Assembly: GCA_021849525.1 (NCBI GenBank)
Contig: JAJZSS010000177.1
Span: 1 to 5,163 of the forward strand
Source: Chloroflexota bacterium
Lineage (GTDB): Bacteria; Chloroflexota; Anaerolineae; Anaerolineales; UBA4823
Direction: 5' to 3'
DNA: 5,163 nucleotides
Every line of letters begins with the position of its first letter. Position 1 is the first letter of the stretch. Of the stretch, positions 1 through 5,044 are shown one piece after another. The notes beneath the pieces are model-generated. The model saw only the letters and a list, made by a program, of their open reading frames with translations. It made no database searches and was not told where the DNA came from. A program made the position numbers and the translations under genes.

Positions 1-120
1 GCCCAGGTGTTTCAAAACTGCCGCGGTCCATCTGATGATGGCGGATGATCCCATTCCGGGTGTCTGATGCCTCATTATGAAGCTTGATCAGTCCCGGATT
101 ATCCATGTAGGATAGAACTG
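1..120. other. 5' flank, no assignable gene
   Basis: No gene can be assigned here with confidence. On the + strand the frame starting at base 2 is open for 21 codons and stops at TGA 65-67, so it could be the tail of an upstream gene. The other two + frames stop at 46-48 and 33-35. On the - strand a frame from an ATG at 104-106 (MDNPGLIKLHNEAS...) stays open to the window edge for 35 codons. That ATG has no SD-like sequence before it, so a divergent gene start is not favoured. None of these short peptides is recognisable. Bases 109-112 (AGGA) are the ribosome-binding site of the next gene. Confidence 0.3.
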
Positions 121-903
121 ATGAAACTATCGAAAACTACCACCGGTATCGGACGCTATTTTGCCGCGATCACCAGACTGCAAGCCCAGGTAATTGAAAG
201 CCAGGAGGGGATTCTTGGCGAAATTGCCGCCCACATGGCGAGTGTGATCGCCAGAGATGGGCGGATATTTTTGTTTGGCACCGGTCATTCCCACATTCTC
301 GCCGAAGAAGCATACTTCCGGGCTGGTGGACTGGCTGCAGCAGTACCGATCTTTATCCCGCAGGTGCTCATGCTGCACGAGAGCGCCCGGATGAGCAGCC
401 AGCTCGAACGAATGCCTGAGCTGGCGATCCCAATCCTGGATGAATATGATCCTCAGCCAGGTGAGTTGTTGATTATTTATGCCGACAGCGGCTCCAATGC
501 TTTGTTGGTGCAGATGGCGATTGAGGCGAAGCGCAGAGGCCAGATTACGGTTGGAGTGTGCTCGCTCGAATATGCCCGGATCGCACCCATTTCGGTGGTG
601 GGCAAGAAACTGCCTGAGGTAGTGGATTATGTGATCGACAATGGGGGTGTTCCCGGCGATGCCCTCGTCCCTGTGGATGGCTACCCCTGGCGCGTTGCAC
701 CAAGCTCAACCGTAATTGGGACGCTGGTTTGGAATTGCCTGTTGGCTGAAACTGTGGCATGCCTGGTCGAAATGGAGATCGAGCCGCCAGTGTTTATGAG
801 CTACAATCTGCCCGGCGCGCTTACTCATAATCAGGCTGTGCTGGATAAGTGGAGCAAGCTCAATCCACACCTGACTGCACGGACGATCAAAAAGAATTAT
901 TAG
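121..903 (+). CDS. UPF0309-type SIS-domain phosphosugar-binding protein
   Basis: A 260-residue cytoplasmic protein with a sugar isomerase (SIS) fold, of the kind grouped as UPF0309/SIS_2. SIS domains bind phosphosugars as isomerases or as sensors; the reaction of this subfamily is not settled. The family signatures appear in order: an N-terminal helical lead (1-45), FGTGHSH (52-58) followed by AEE and RAGG (67-70), a strand ending in the SIS loop ADSGSNA (121-127), DNGGVPGDA (173-181), PSSTVIG (194-200) and EPPVFMSYNL (221-230) with THN at 235-237. The loop reads ADSGSN where family members usually have SNSGRN, so one phosphosugar-contact position may differ. Length is normal for the family. 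The start is supported by AGGA at 109-112, 8 nt before the ATG. It is the first gene of a two-gene operon with the dehydrogenase 12 nt downstream. A role in amino-sugar or sugar-phosphate metabolism is inferred from the family and from the NagB-like neighbour. Confidence 0.9.
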   Translation: MKLSKTTTGIGRYFAAITRLQAQVIESQEGILGEIAAHMASVIARDGRIFLFGTGHSHILAEEAYFRAGGLAAAVPIFIPQVLMLHESARMSSQLERMPELAIPILDEYDPQPGELLIIYADSGSNALLVQMAIEAKRRGQITVGVCSLEYARIAPISVVGKKLPEVVDYVIDNGGVPGDALVPVDGYPWRVAPSSTVIGTLVWNCLLAETVACLVEMEIEPPVFMSYNLPGALTHNQAVLDKWSKLNPHLTARTIKKNY

Positions 904-905
904 GA
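902..905 (+). promoter_or_regulatory. Ribosome-binding site overlapping the upstream stop codon
   Basis: AGGA uses the last two bases of the SIS gene's TAG stop (901-903) and lies 10 nt before the dehydrogenase ATG at 916. The same TAGGATA string precedes the SIS gene itself (108-114). Overlap of stop and SD suggests the two genes are cotranscribed and translationally coupled. Confidence 0.6.
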
Positions 906-915
906 TATTCTTCGT

Positions 916-1926
916 ATGTCAACCATCCAGGCGTCTGTAATCACGTTTCGAGATACTCGGGCCGAGCTGATTTCGTGTAGCTTAACGGAACCACAAAGCA
1001 ATGAAGTTCTGGTTCGCGCTCGCTTATCGTTAATCAGCCCCGGCACCGAGCTGGCTGCCCTGACCCGGGTGTGGGATGATGCTGCCTTTCGTGCCAACCC
1101 CGGGTACGCTCTGATGGGTGAGGTGATTGCAGCCGGTAAAAATCAGGCTGGCATTCAACCCTGTCATCGCGTGATCAGCCTGGTTGGCCATGCCTCGGCT
1201 GCCCTGGCGTCGACAGAACCCTGGGTGACCCTGCCGGTACCCGACTCCGTAAATGATGAAACTGCGAGCTTTTTGCCTTTGGCCAGTGTCGCCCTGCATG
1301 CCTTACGCCGGGCAGAGCTCGAAATGGGGGAGACTGTACTGATCGTTGGGCTGGGGATTATTGGTCAGATTGCAGTGACCCTCGCCAGATTACACGGCGC
1401 AGGTCGGATGATCGCCATAGATCTGTCTGACGAGCGACTGCAGATAGCTGGGGAGCGCGGCGCAGACGAACTGGTGAATTCCGGAAAGGTTGATCCGCAA
1501 AGTGCTGTCCTGGGGCTCACGCGAGGCGAAGGCGCCCCTGTGATCCTGGACGCGACCGGCAGCACCTGGCATATTCCCCAGAACTTCAAGCTGGCAGCCC
1601 TGGGAGGGCGGATCGTGACGGTAGGTATCGTCGATGAATCGGTTCAGCTCCAATTCCCCAAAGAATTTATGCAGCGAGAGCTGACTCTGCTGGCAGCCTC
1701 CCAACCGCGCTGCCCAACCACACCCACCATCCGTCACCCGTGGACTCAGCAAGCCAACCGCCAGTACCTGCTGGAAATGATGGCTCAGGGAAGACTAAAG
1801 GTTCAGGATTTAATCACCCACCGCTTTCCCGCTTCAGATGCCCCGCTGGTGTATGAAACACTGAAATCAGCTGATCAGGGGATGTTAGGCTGCATTCTGG
1901 ATTGGTCAGAGTTCAATACAGAATAA
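916..1926 (+). CDS. Zinc-independent medium-chain dehydrogenase/reductase (alcohol dehydrogenase-like)
   Basis: A 336-residue oxidoreductase of the medium-chain dehydrogenase/reductase (MDR) superfamily, probably cytoplasmic and NAD(H)-dependent. Residues 1-125 form the GroES-like catalytic domain and 130-265 the Rossmann domain, with the dinucleotide loop GLGIIG at 145-150. Asp169 ends the second beta strand (AIDL), the position that favours NAD over NADP. The motif LISPGTEL (39-46) stands where zinc alcohol dehydrogenases have the cysteine of the catalytic zinc site. NPGYALMGEV (61-70) replaces the usual PGHE motif. The four-cysteine structural zinc lobe is also absent. This resembles the BchC/bi-domain-oxidoreductase branch often found in sugar and polysaccharide clusters. 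Annotation as a zinc alcohol dehydrogenase would be misleading. The gene lies 12 nt after the SIS gene and ends before a strong terminator. Its substrate is unknown; oxidation or reduction of a sugar or sugar-derived alcohol is inferred from context. Confidence 0.85.
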   Translation: MSTIQASVITFRDTRAELISCSLTEPQSNEVLVRARLSLISPGTELAALTRVWDDAAFRANPGYALMGEVIAAGKNQAGIQPCHRVISLVGHASAALASTEPWVTLPVPDSVNDETASFLPLASVALHALRRAELEMGETVLIVGLGIIGQIAVTLARLHGAGRMIAIDLSDERLQIAGERGADELVNSGKVDPQSAVLGLTRGEGAPVILDATGSTWHIPQNFKLAALGGRIVTVGIVDESVQLQFPKEFMQRELTLLAASQPRCPTTPTIRHPWTQQANRQYLLEMMAQGRLKVQDLITHRFPASDAPLVYETLKSADQGMLGCILDWSEFNTE

Positions 1927-1961
1927 ATAATATATTAGATATTTCGTGTAGTTAAATAAAT

Positions 1962-1995
1962 AACCGTGGAAGTACGTTTTCCACGGTTGTTTTTA
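1962..1995. terminator. Bidirectional intrinsic terminator between convergent genes
   Basis: A perfect 10-bp stem, AACCGTGGAA (1962-1971) with TTCCACGGTT (1979-1988), encloses a 7-nt loop. On the + strand it is followed by a five-T run at 1990-1994, serving the SIS-dehydrogenase operon. Read on the - strand the same hairpin is followed by TTATTTATTT, so it can also end the NagB-like transcript arriving from the right. It sits 35 bp after the dehydrogenase stop and about 30 bp past the NagB-like stop. Confidence 0.9.
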
Positions 1996-2026
1996 TCCAT
2001 AGCGATAAATTTTATTGTAAGAAGGT

Positions 2027-2875
2027 CTATGCAGAGAATGCTGGAGGTTGGGCGGTCTCCTCATCCAGATAGAGAATATAGTCAGGGTGGTTCTGCAGCA
2101 GGGTGGCTGGATAATCTGGGGCCGGCTTACCGAAAAGAGCCATGCGGACCGCGTGCCGCTGCCACATGCCCCCCGGGCAGTAGATCCGGATTCGCCGGGC
2201 TGCCAGGATATCCCTCATTCCTAGGGTTACCCCCAGCGGTGGAAAATTCCGTGGATTCCCACCCGTATTGCGAATGCTGTTCATCACGATGGTATCTTCC
2301 GCCAGTGGGACCACCCTGGTTTTTGAGGCTTTGAAATCCTCGACAGAAACTTGAAACCAGCGAGAAATGGGTGGCTCGTTGAACGCGATATGCCCGTGAT
2401 AACCGATGCCCCCATAGCAGGTATCAATTCCTCCCACATCCTGGATGTCCTGGCTGATCTGGTCCAGGTTTAATGGATCGGGGAAGTGAACTTGTTCCGG
2501 TGGGAGGCTTAGATCAGGATCCAGGAGTCTGAAGAACGAGCGCTGCATGATTCCCCGGAAACTAAGTGGGTGTTCCTGGGGTATCCAGCGCCCCTGCCAG
2601 TCGCAGTACTCATCCATGTTGAAGGTGTGGGTGTTCCGCAGGCTGATCTGCTCCTGGTTGCAGATCTGGGCCAGAATTGGATATTGTCCTACCGGACCCA
2701 CGGGGAGGATCAAGCGGGTTGGCAGACCTGAGGCATTGTTCAACCTGATCTCATCGGCGATGGAGCGCGCCATGTGCTGGAATAAGCTGGCTGGATCCGG
2801 CAGAATCTGGATTTGCACCGGGCTGTAATGAGGGAGCTCAGCTGCGGAGATAGCCAGATAATCGAATTCTGCCAT
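2027..2875 (-). CDS. Divergent NagB-family (glucosamine-6-phosphate deaminase/isomerase-like) protein
   Basis: A 282-residue cytoplasmic protein of the NagB/6-phosphogluconolactonase fold. Hallmarks are FNMDEY (85-90, with Asp88 matching general base Asp72 of E. coli NagB), GGIGYHGHIAFNEP (155-168), DTIVMNS (194-200), GVTLGM (215-220) and a C-terminal LLQNHPDYILYLDEE (259-273) like the family ending. Classical NagB converts glucosamine-6-phosphate to fructose-6-phosphate and ammonia. Several active-site positions differ by eye alignment to E. coli NagB. His160 replaces Asp141, while His143 and Glu148 are kept as His162 and Glu167. The phosphate loop PTGGTP reads PVGPVGQYP (58-66). Arg172 aligns to Ile201 and Lys208 to Gln239. 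The same-fold assignment is firm, but deamination of glucosamine-6-phosphate is doubtful. The start is supported by GGAGGT (complement of 2882-2887), 6 nt upstream, and an in-frame TAA at 2891-2893 blocks any longer start. It is convergent with the SIS operon and divergent from the EamA gene. Confidence 0.85.
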   Translation of the reverse strand: MAEFDYLAISAAELPHYSPVQIQILPDPASLFQHMARSIADEIRLNNASGLPTRLILPVGPVGQYPILAQICNQEQISLRNTHTFNMDEYCDWQGRWIPQEHPLSFRGIMQRSFFRLLDPDLSLPPEQVHFPDPLNLDQISQDIQDVGGIDTCYGGIGYHGHIAFNEPPISRWFQVSVEDFKASKTRVVPLAEDTIVMNSIRNTGGNPRNFPPLGVTLGMRDILAARRIRIYCPGGMWQRHAVRMALFGKPAPDYPATLLQNHPDYILYLDEETAQPPAFSA

Positions 2876-2876
2876 A

Positions 2877-2947
2877 GGTTGACCTCCGGTTTACCTCTGG
2901 TTGACCTGGGTGTACATAAGCTGTACCTCAGGTGTACTACAGAGAAC
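2877..2947. repeat. Helically phased 10-11-bp direct repeats upstream of the NagB-like gene
   Basis: On the + strand an AC-centred unit recurs six times: GGTTGACCTCC (2877), GGTTTACCTCT (2888), GGTTGACCTGG (2899), GTGTACATAAG (2910), CTGTACCTCAG (2921) and GTGTACTACAG (2932). The AC dinucleotides start at 2882, 2893, 2904, 2914, 2925 and 2936. A weak seventh (GAACTTC) has AC at 2946. Steps are therefore 11, 11, 10, 11, 11 and 10 bp, one DNA turn each. The first three units are one subtype and the next three another, with GTAC in each. On the - strand each unit of the first type reads AGGTNAACC. The copy nearest the gene supplies its SD sequence GGAGGT. Multi-site operator binding or an RNA-level role in the NagB-like leader are both possible. 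Confidence 0.75.
2891..2917 (-). CDS. Possible 8-residue leader peptide upstream of the NagB-like gene
   Basis: On the - strand an ATG (complement of 2915-2917) opens MYTQVNQR followed by TAA (complement of 2891-2893). It is preceded by GAGGT about 7 nt upstream. Its stop is 15 nt before the NagB-like ATG and in the same frame, so it could couple or attenuate translation. It lies wholly inside the phased repeats, so the SD and the reading frame may be by-products of the repeat. Very short, and offered only as a candidate. Confidence 0.2.
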   Translation of the reverse strand: MYTQVNQR

Positions 2948-2994
2948 TTCAGTGGAAAATTGCTTTGCGAGAAAGCCTGTATTCTGCGAGTCTC

Positions 2995-3023
2995 TTGACA
3001 GGCAAACTTCGTGAAATTATACT
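2995..3023 (+). promoter_or_regulatory. Strong sigma-70-type promoter for the EamA transporter gene
   Basis: A consensus -35 TTGACA (2995-3000), an optimal 17-nt spacer and a -10 TATACT (3018-3023, five of six consensus bases). Transcription would begin near 3030 and run into the transporter gene with a leader of about 124 nt. The phased repeats lie upstream of it, at roughly -83 to -153, where an activator or repressor could act on this promoter as well. The -10 overlaps the -10 of the divergent promoter. Confidence 0.75.
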
Positions 3024-3045
3024 CTAATTAATAAATCAACTTGAA
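3016..3045 (-). promoter_or_regulatory. Candidate promoter for the NagB-like gene
   Basis: Read on the - strand, a perfect -10 TATAAT occupies 3021 down to 3016. The best -35 at normal spacing is weak: TTCAAG at 3045-3040, three of six consensus bases, with an 18-nt spacer. Transcription would start near 3009, giving a leader of about 130 nt that contains the phased repeats. The weak -35 suggests a need for an activator. Its -10 shares bases 3018-3021 with the opposite-strand promoter. Confidence 0.5.
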
Positions 3046-3153
3046 TAATTAATTCTTATCACCTGTTAACAAATTAATTCGGTGGGAAAATCCTCCAGCA
3101 ACTATCGCTGGGTGTTTACCAACCGATCACAAGGGGTTTGATCCGCACTCAAT
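3024..3153 (+). promoter_or_regulatory. Long AT-rich leader of the EamA transporter gene
   Basis: About 124 nt would be transcribed before the start codon. The first half is very AT-rich and carries a 9-bp direct repeat AATTAATTC at 3047-3055 and 3072-3080. The second half can form a small hairpin, CCAGC (3095-3099) with GCTGG (3107-3111), around a 7-nt loop. No known riboswitch class is recognisable. The lack of a well-placed SD makes a leader-based control conceivable but unproven. Confidence 0.3.
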
Positions 3154-4062
3154 ATGAATCTGAATTATCTTGGTGAGGCAGCCGCCCTGCTTGCCTCGAT
3201 TTGTTTTGCCATCGGTCCGACATTCAATACCCTGGCGACTCGGGGGGCGAGCGTTTCAACCGTTAACCGGGTTCGGTTGGTTTTCACGTTCCTGCTGTTG
3301 ATCATCCCTCACTGGCTGCTTGAAGGCAGCCTGTTTCCTTCTTCAATCGAGACCGCAAATCTACTCTGGCTGAGCCTATCCGGTGTATTTGCCCTGGTGC
3401 TGGGCGACACGCTGCTTTTCGCAGCGTTCAACCGGATTGGTACCCGGCTCAGTATGCTGGTAATCACCCTGATCCCGGTCATCAGCTCGATCCTGGCCTG
3501 GATTATCCTGGATCAAAGGCTGACCCTGGTGCAAACAGCCGGAATCCTGGTTACCCTGGCAGGGATCGCCTGGGTCGTATCCGACCGCAAAAATGGCGAA
3601 GTCTCCTCTTTGGGAAAATCTGGGTACACACGTGGAATCTGGCTGGCAGTCGGCGCTTCGATCCTGCATGCCTTCGGAAATATCACAGCCAAGCTGGGAT
3701 TGAGTGGAGATTTATCTCCGATTTCGGGGCACCTTTTACGCGTTGGGATCGCGATGGTCATATTATTGGTTCTGATGCTGCTCAAGGGTGAATCCAGATC
3801 CACTATCCAGGAGCTTGAAGCCTCACCAATAACAACCCGGTACATATTTTTCGGCGCAATATTTGGCCCCATGCTGGGCAGTGGGTTGATGATGTTTGCG
3901 CTCGATAATACCAGCGTGGCAATCGCCAGCCTGTTGAACTCACTCTCGCCGGTGTGGTTGTTACCGGTGGGGAGGTATTTTTTCAATGAGAGGGTTGGAC
4001 TGCGGGCAGTCGCCGGGTCGCTGACGGCGGTGGTGGGGGTGGTGGTATTGTTGATGTTTTAA
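3154..4062 (+). CDS. EamA/DMT-family inner-membrane transporter
   Basis: A 302-residue integral membrane protein of the drug/metabolite transporter superfamily, made of two EamA repeats. About ten hydrophobic segments are visible, near residues 5-25, 39-57, 68-91, 97-119, 125-143, 159-180, 193-210, 229-250, 255-275 and 281-302. A basic loop, DRKNGEVSSLGKSGYTR, separates the halves. Each repeat ends in the typical pattern of a proline-containing helix, a short acidic turn and a final glycine-rich helix: IPVISSILAWIILDQRLT in the first half and LSPVWLLPVGRYFFNERV in the second. Length is normal. The ATG at 3154 is the first start after an in-frame TGA (3139-3141), but the nearest purine-rich stretch, AAGGGG at 3131-3136, is 17 nt away, so initiation may be weak or depend on leader structure. 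The substrate cannot be read from sequence. Sharing a control region with the NagB-like gene hints at export or uptake of a related metabolite, which is inference. Confidence 0.9.
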   Translation: MNLNYLGEAAALLASICFAIGPTFNTLATRGASVSTVNRVRLVFTFLLLIIPHWLLEGSLFPSSIETANLLWLSLSGVFALVLGDTLLFAAFNRIGTRLSMLVITLIPVISSILAWIILDQRLTLVQTAGILVTLAGIAWVVSDRKNGEVSSLGKSGYTRGIWLAVGASILHAFGNITAKLGLSGDLSPISGHLLRVGIAMVILLVLMLLKGESRSTIQELEASPITTRYIFFGAIFGPMLGSGLMMFALDNTSVAIASLLNSLSPVWLLPVGRYFFNERVGLRAVAGSLTAVVGVVVLLMF

Positions 4063-4516
4063 GTGAGAATTTCATATTTGATCCTGGCACTATCCACGAT
4101 CAACGGGTTTCACCTAGCTTCCGCATTTTTGTCTCCCGCCGATTATGAGCAATAGAGTCGTATCAAGTCCACACCCGGTTTGCTGATTTTCCAACAACTT
4201 TTACAAGCGCCTTGGGATACCCCATAGCTTGTTCAGACCTGGCATGTTCCCTGCAATACGTTTAAGTCACACAGAGCTGCACATGTTAATCCAAACAAGC
4301 GGCCATTCAATTTTGCGAATCTGGGTTATGAGCGGGCCGGTTCGAAGCTCCCGAATCTGGCGAATCCAGTTATCATAAAGGCGGCTGGTTGCTATTTGAT
4401 TACTCCGTTTAAAATTAGGTTGCGAAAAAATATTTCTGTGGTGAATCCTTACTTATCAACGATTCAGTATTTGAAGGGTCCTTGAGCTAGAATTTTTTCG
4501 AAAATTAGGTAATCAG
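4063..4516. other. 454-bp intergenic region, possible decayed gene remnants
   Basis: No convincing gene is present. The + strand is stop-free from 4228 to the TGA at 4483-4485, 85 codons without an ATG start or SD. It contains stretches such as NFANLGYERAG and PVIIKAAGCYLITPF. The - strand is stop-free from 4452 down to the TGA at 4267-4269, 61 codons, including NWIRQIRELRTGPL and IRKIEWPLVW, again without a start. Neither is recognised. CGAATCTGG occurs at 4316-4324 and 4352-4360, with a partial copy CGAATCCAG at 4361-4369. A weak inverted repeat, TTGATC (4078-4083) with GATCAA (4098-4103), follows the transporter gene but has no T run, so no clear terminator is seen. Composition is AT-richer than the genes on the left. 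Confidence 0.35.
4491..4510 (+). promoter_or_regulatory. Small TTCG-capped hairpin and ribosome-binding site of the acyltransferase gene
   Basis: AATTTT (4491-4496), the loop TTCG (4497-4500) and AAAATT (4501-4506) form a perfect 6-bp AT stem with a UUCG loop in RNA. It is directly followed by AGGT (4507-4510), the SD candidate 6 nt before the ATG at 4517. The segment AAAATTAGGT (4501-4510) also occurs exactly at 4411-4420. The stem is AT-only, so stability is low. Confidence 0.35.
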
Positions 4517-5044
4517 ATGCAGAATATATTCGTTAATATATTCAAACGAGTGCTTAATAAGCTAGCATTTGTTATACCTGGCGGCGACAGTGTCCGCCCC
4601 TGGCTGCAAAAACAGCGCGGAGTGAATGTTGGTAAGAATGTCTGGATCGCTCAGTATGTATATTTTGATGAGCTTTATCCAGAAAAAATTTATGTTGATG
4701 ATAATTGTACGATAGGCCTTCGGGTGTCTATCATCTCTCACTTACACTGGGGCGCAAAATGCTCAAAGTGTTATTCAGCGCCCGTAAAGATTGGTAAAGA
4801 CGTGTTTATCGGGCCACATTGCGTCATTTTGCCTGGCGTGAATATTGGAGAAGGTTCTGTAATCAAAGCTGGTACAGTCGTAAGTAAAAATGTTCCTTCT
4901 CACACCTATTGGGGAGAAACTTCAGCTGGACCGCTGGCTCAGGTTACGATCCCTTTAACCAAAATACATACTATCGATGAGTTTCGATATGGATTGCGCC
5001 GGATCGATAAAAATAATGGGGCATCGGAATTTCCCCCAAAGTAA
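4517..5044 (+). CDS. Hexapeptide-repeat (left-handed beta-helix) acyltransferase
   Basis: A 175-residue cytoplasmic acyltransferase of the WbbJ/LacA/NodL/CysE-like group, which transfers acetyl or another acyl group from a CoA donor to sugars or amino acids. Hexapeptide-type turns are visible: VNVGKNVWIAQYV (36-48), IYVDDNCTIGLRVSI (58-72), VKIGKDVFIGPHCVILPG (90-107) and VNIGEGSVIKAGTVVSKNV (108-126). The conserved ISH (73-75) supplies the likely catalytic His75, with His77 close by. A loop at 76-89 holds a CSKC pair (81-84). The ending after the helix, PSHTYWGETSAGPLAQVTIP, has the family's usual shape of an exit strand with a glycine-alanine-rich turn. The start is supported by AGGT 6 nt before the ATG. 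Codons and composition are AT-richer than the genes to the left, suggesting separate origin. Most relatives modify O-antigen, capsule or exopolysaccharide sugars; that role is inferred and the acceptor is unknown. Confidence 0.85.
   Translation: MQNIFVNIFKRVLNKLAFVIPGGDSVRPWLQKQRGVNVGKNVWIAQYVYFDELYPEKIYVDDNCTIGLRVSIISHLHWGAKCSKCYSAPVKIGKDVFIGPHCVILPGVNIGEGSVIKAGTVVSKNVPSHTYWGETSAGPLAQVTIPLTKIHTIDEFRYGLRRIDKNNGASEFPPK

Noticed and set aside
84..113. Possible promoter TTGATC and TAGGAT before the SIS gene
   Set aside because: The -10 candidate overlaps the SD and would start transcription at the start codon; matches to consensus are weak.
1966..2334. 122-residue + strand open frame overlapping the terminator and the NagB-like gene
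   Set aside because: It is antisense to a clear protein family member, begins within the terminator hairpin and has a low-complexity, unrecognisable sequence.
4063..4155. GTG-started 30-residue hydrophobic frame directly after the transporter stop, in the same frame
   Set aside because: No SD, very short, and the transporter already has normal length, so neither a separate peptide nor read-through is supported.
4331..4356. tRNA T-arm-like GGTTCGAAGCTC string
   Set aside because: The flanking bases do not form the required 5-bp stem and no acceptor, D or anticodon arms can be found.
4389..4415. Possible promoter TTGCTA and TAAAAT upstream of the acyltransferase gene
   Set aside because: The 15-nt spacer is short and AT-rich DNA yields such matches easily; not strong enough to annotate.
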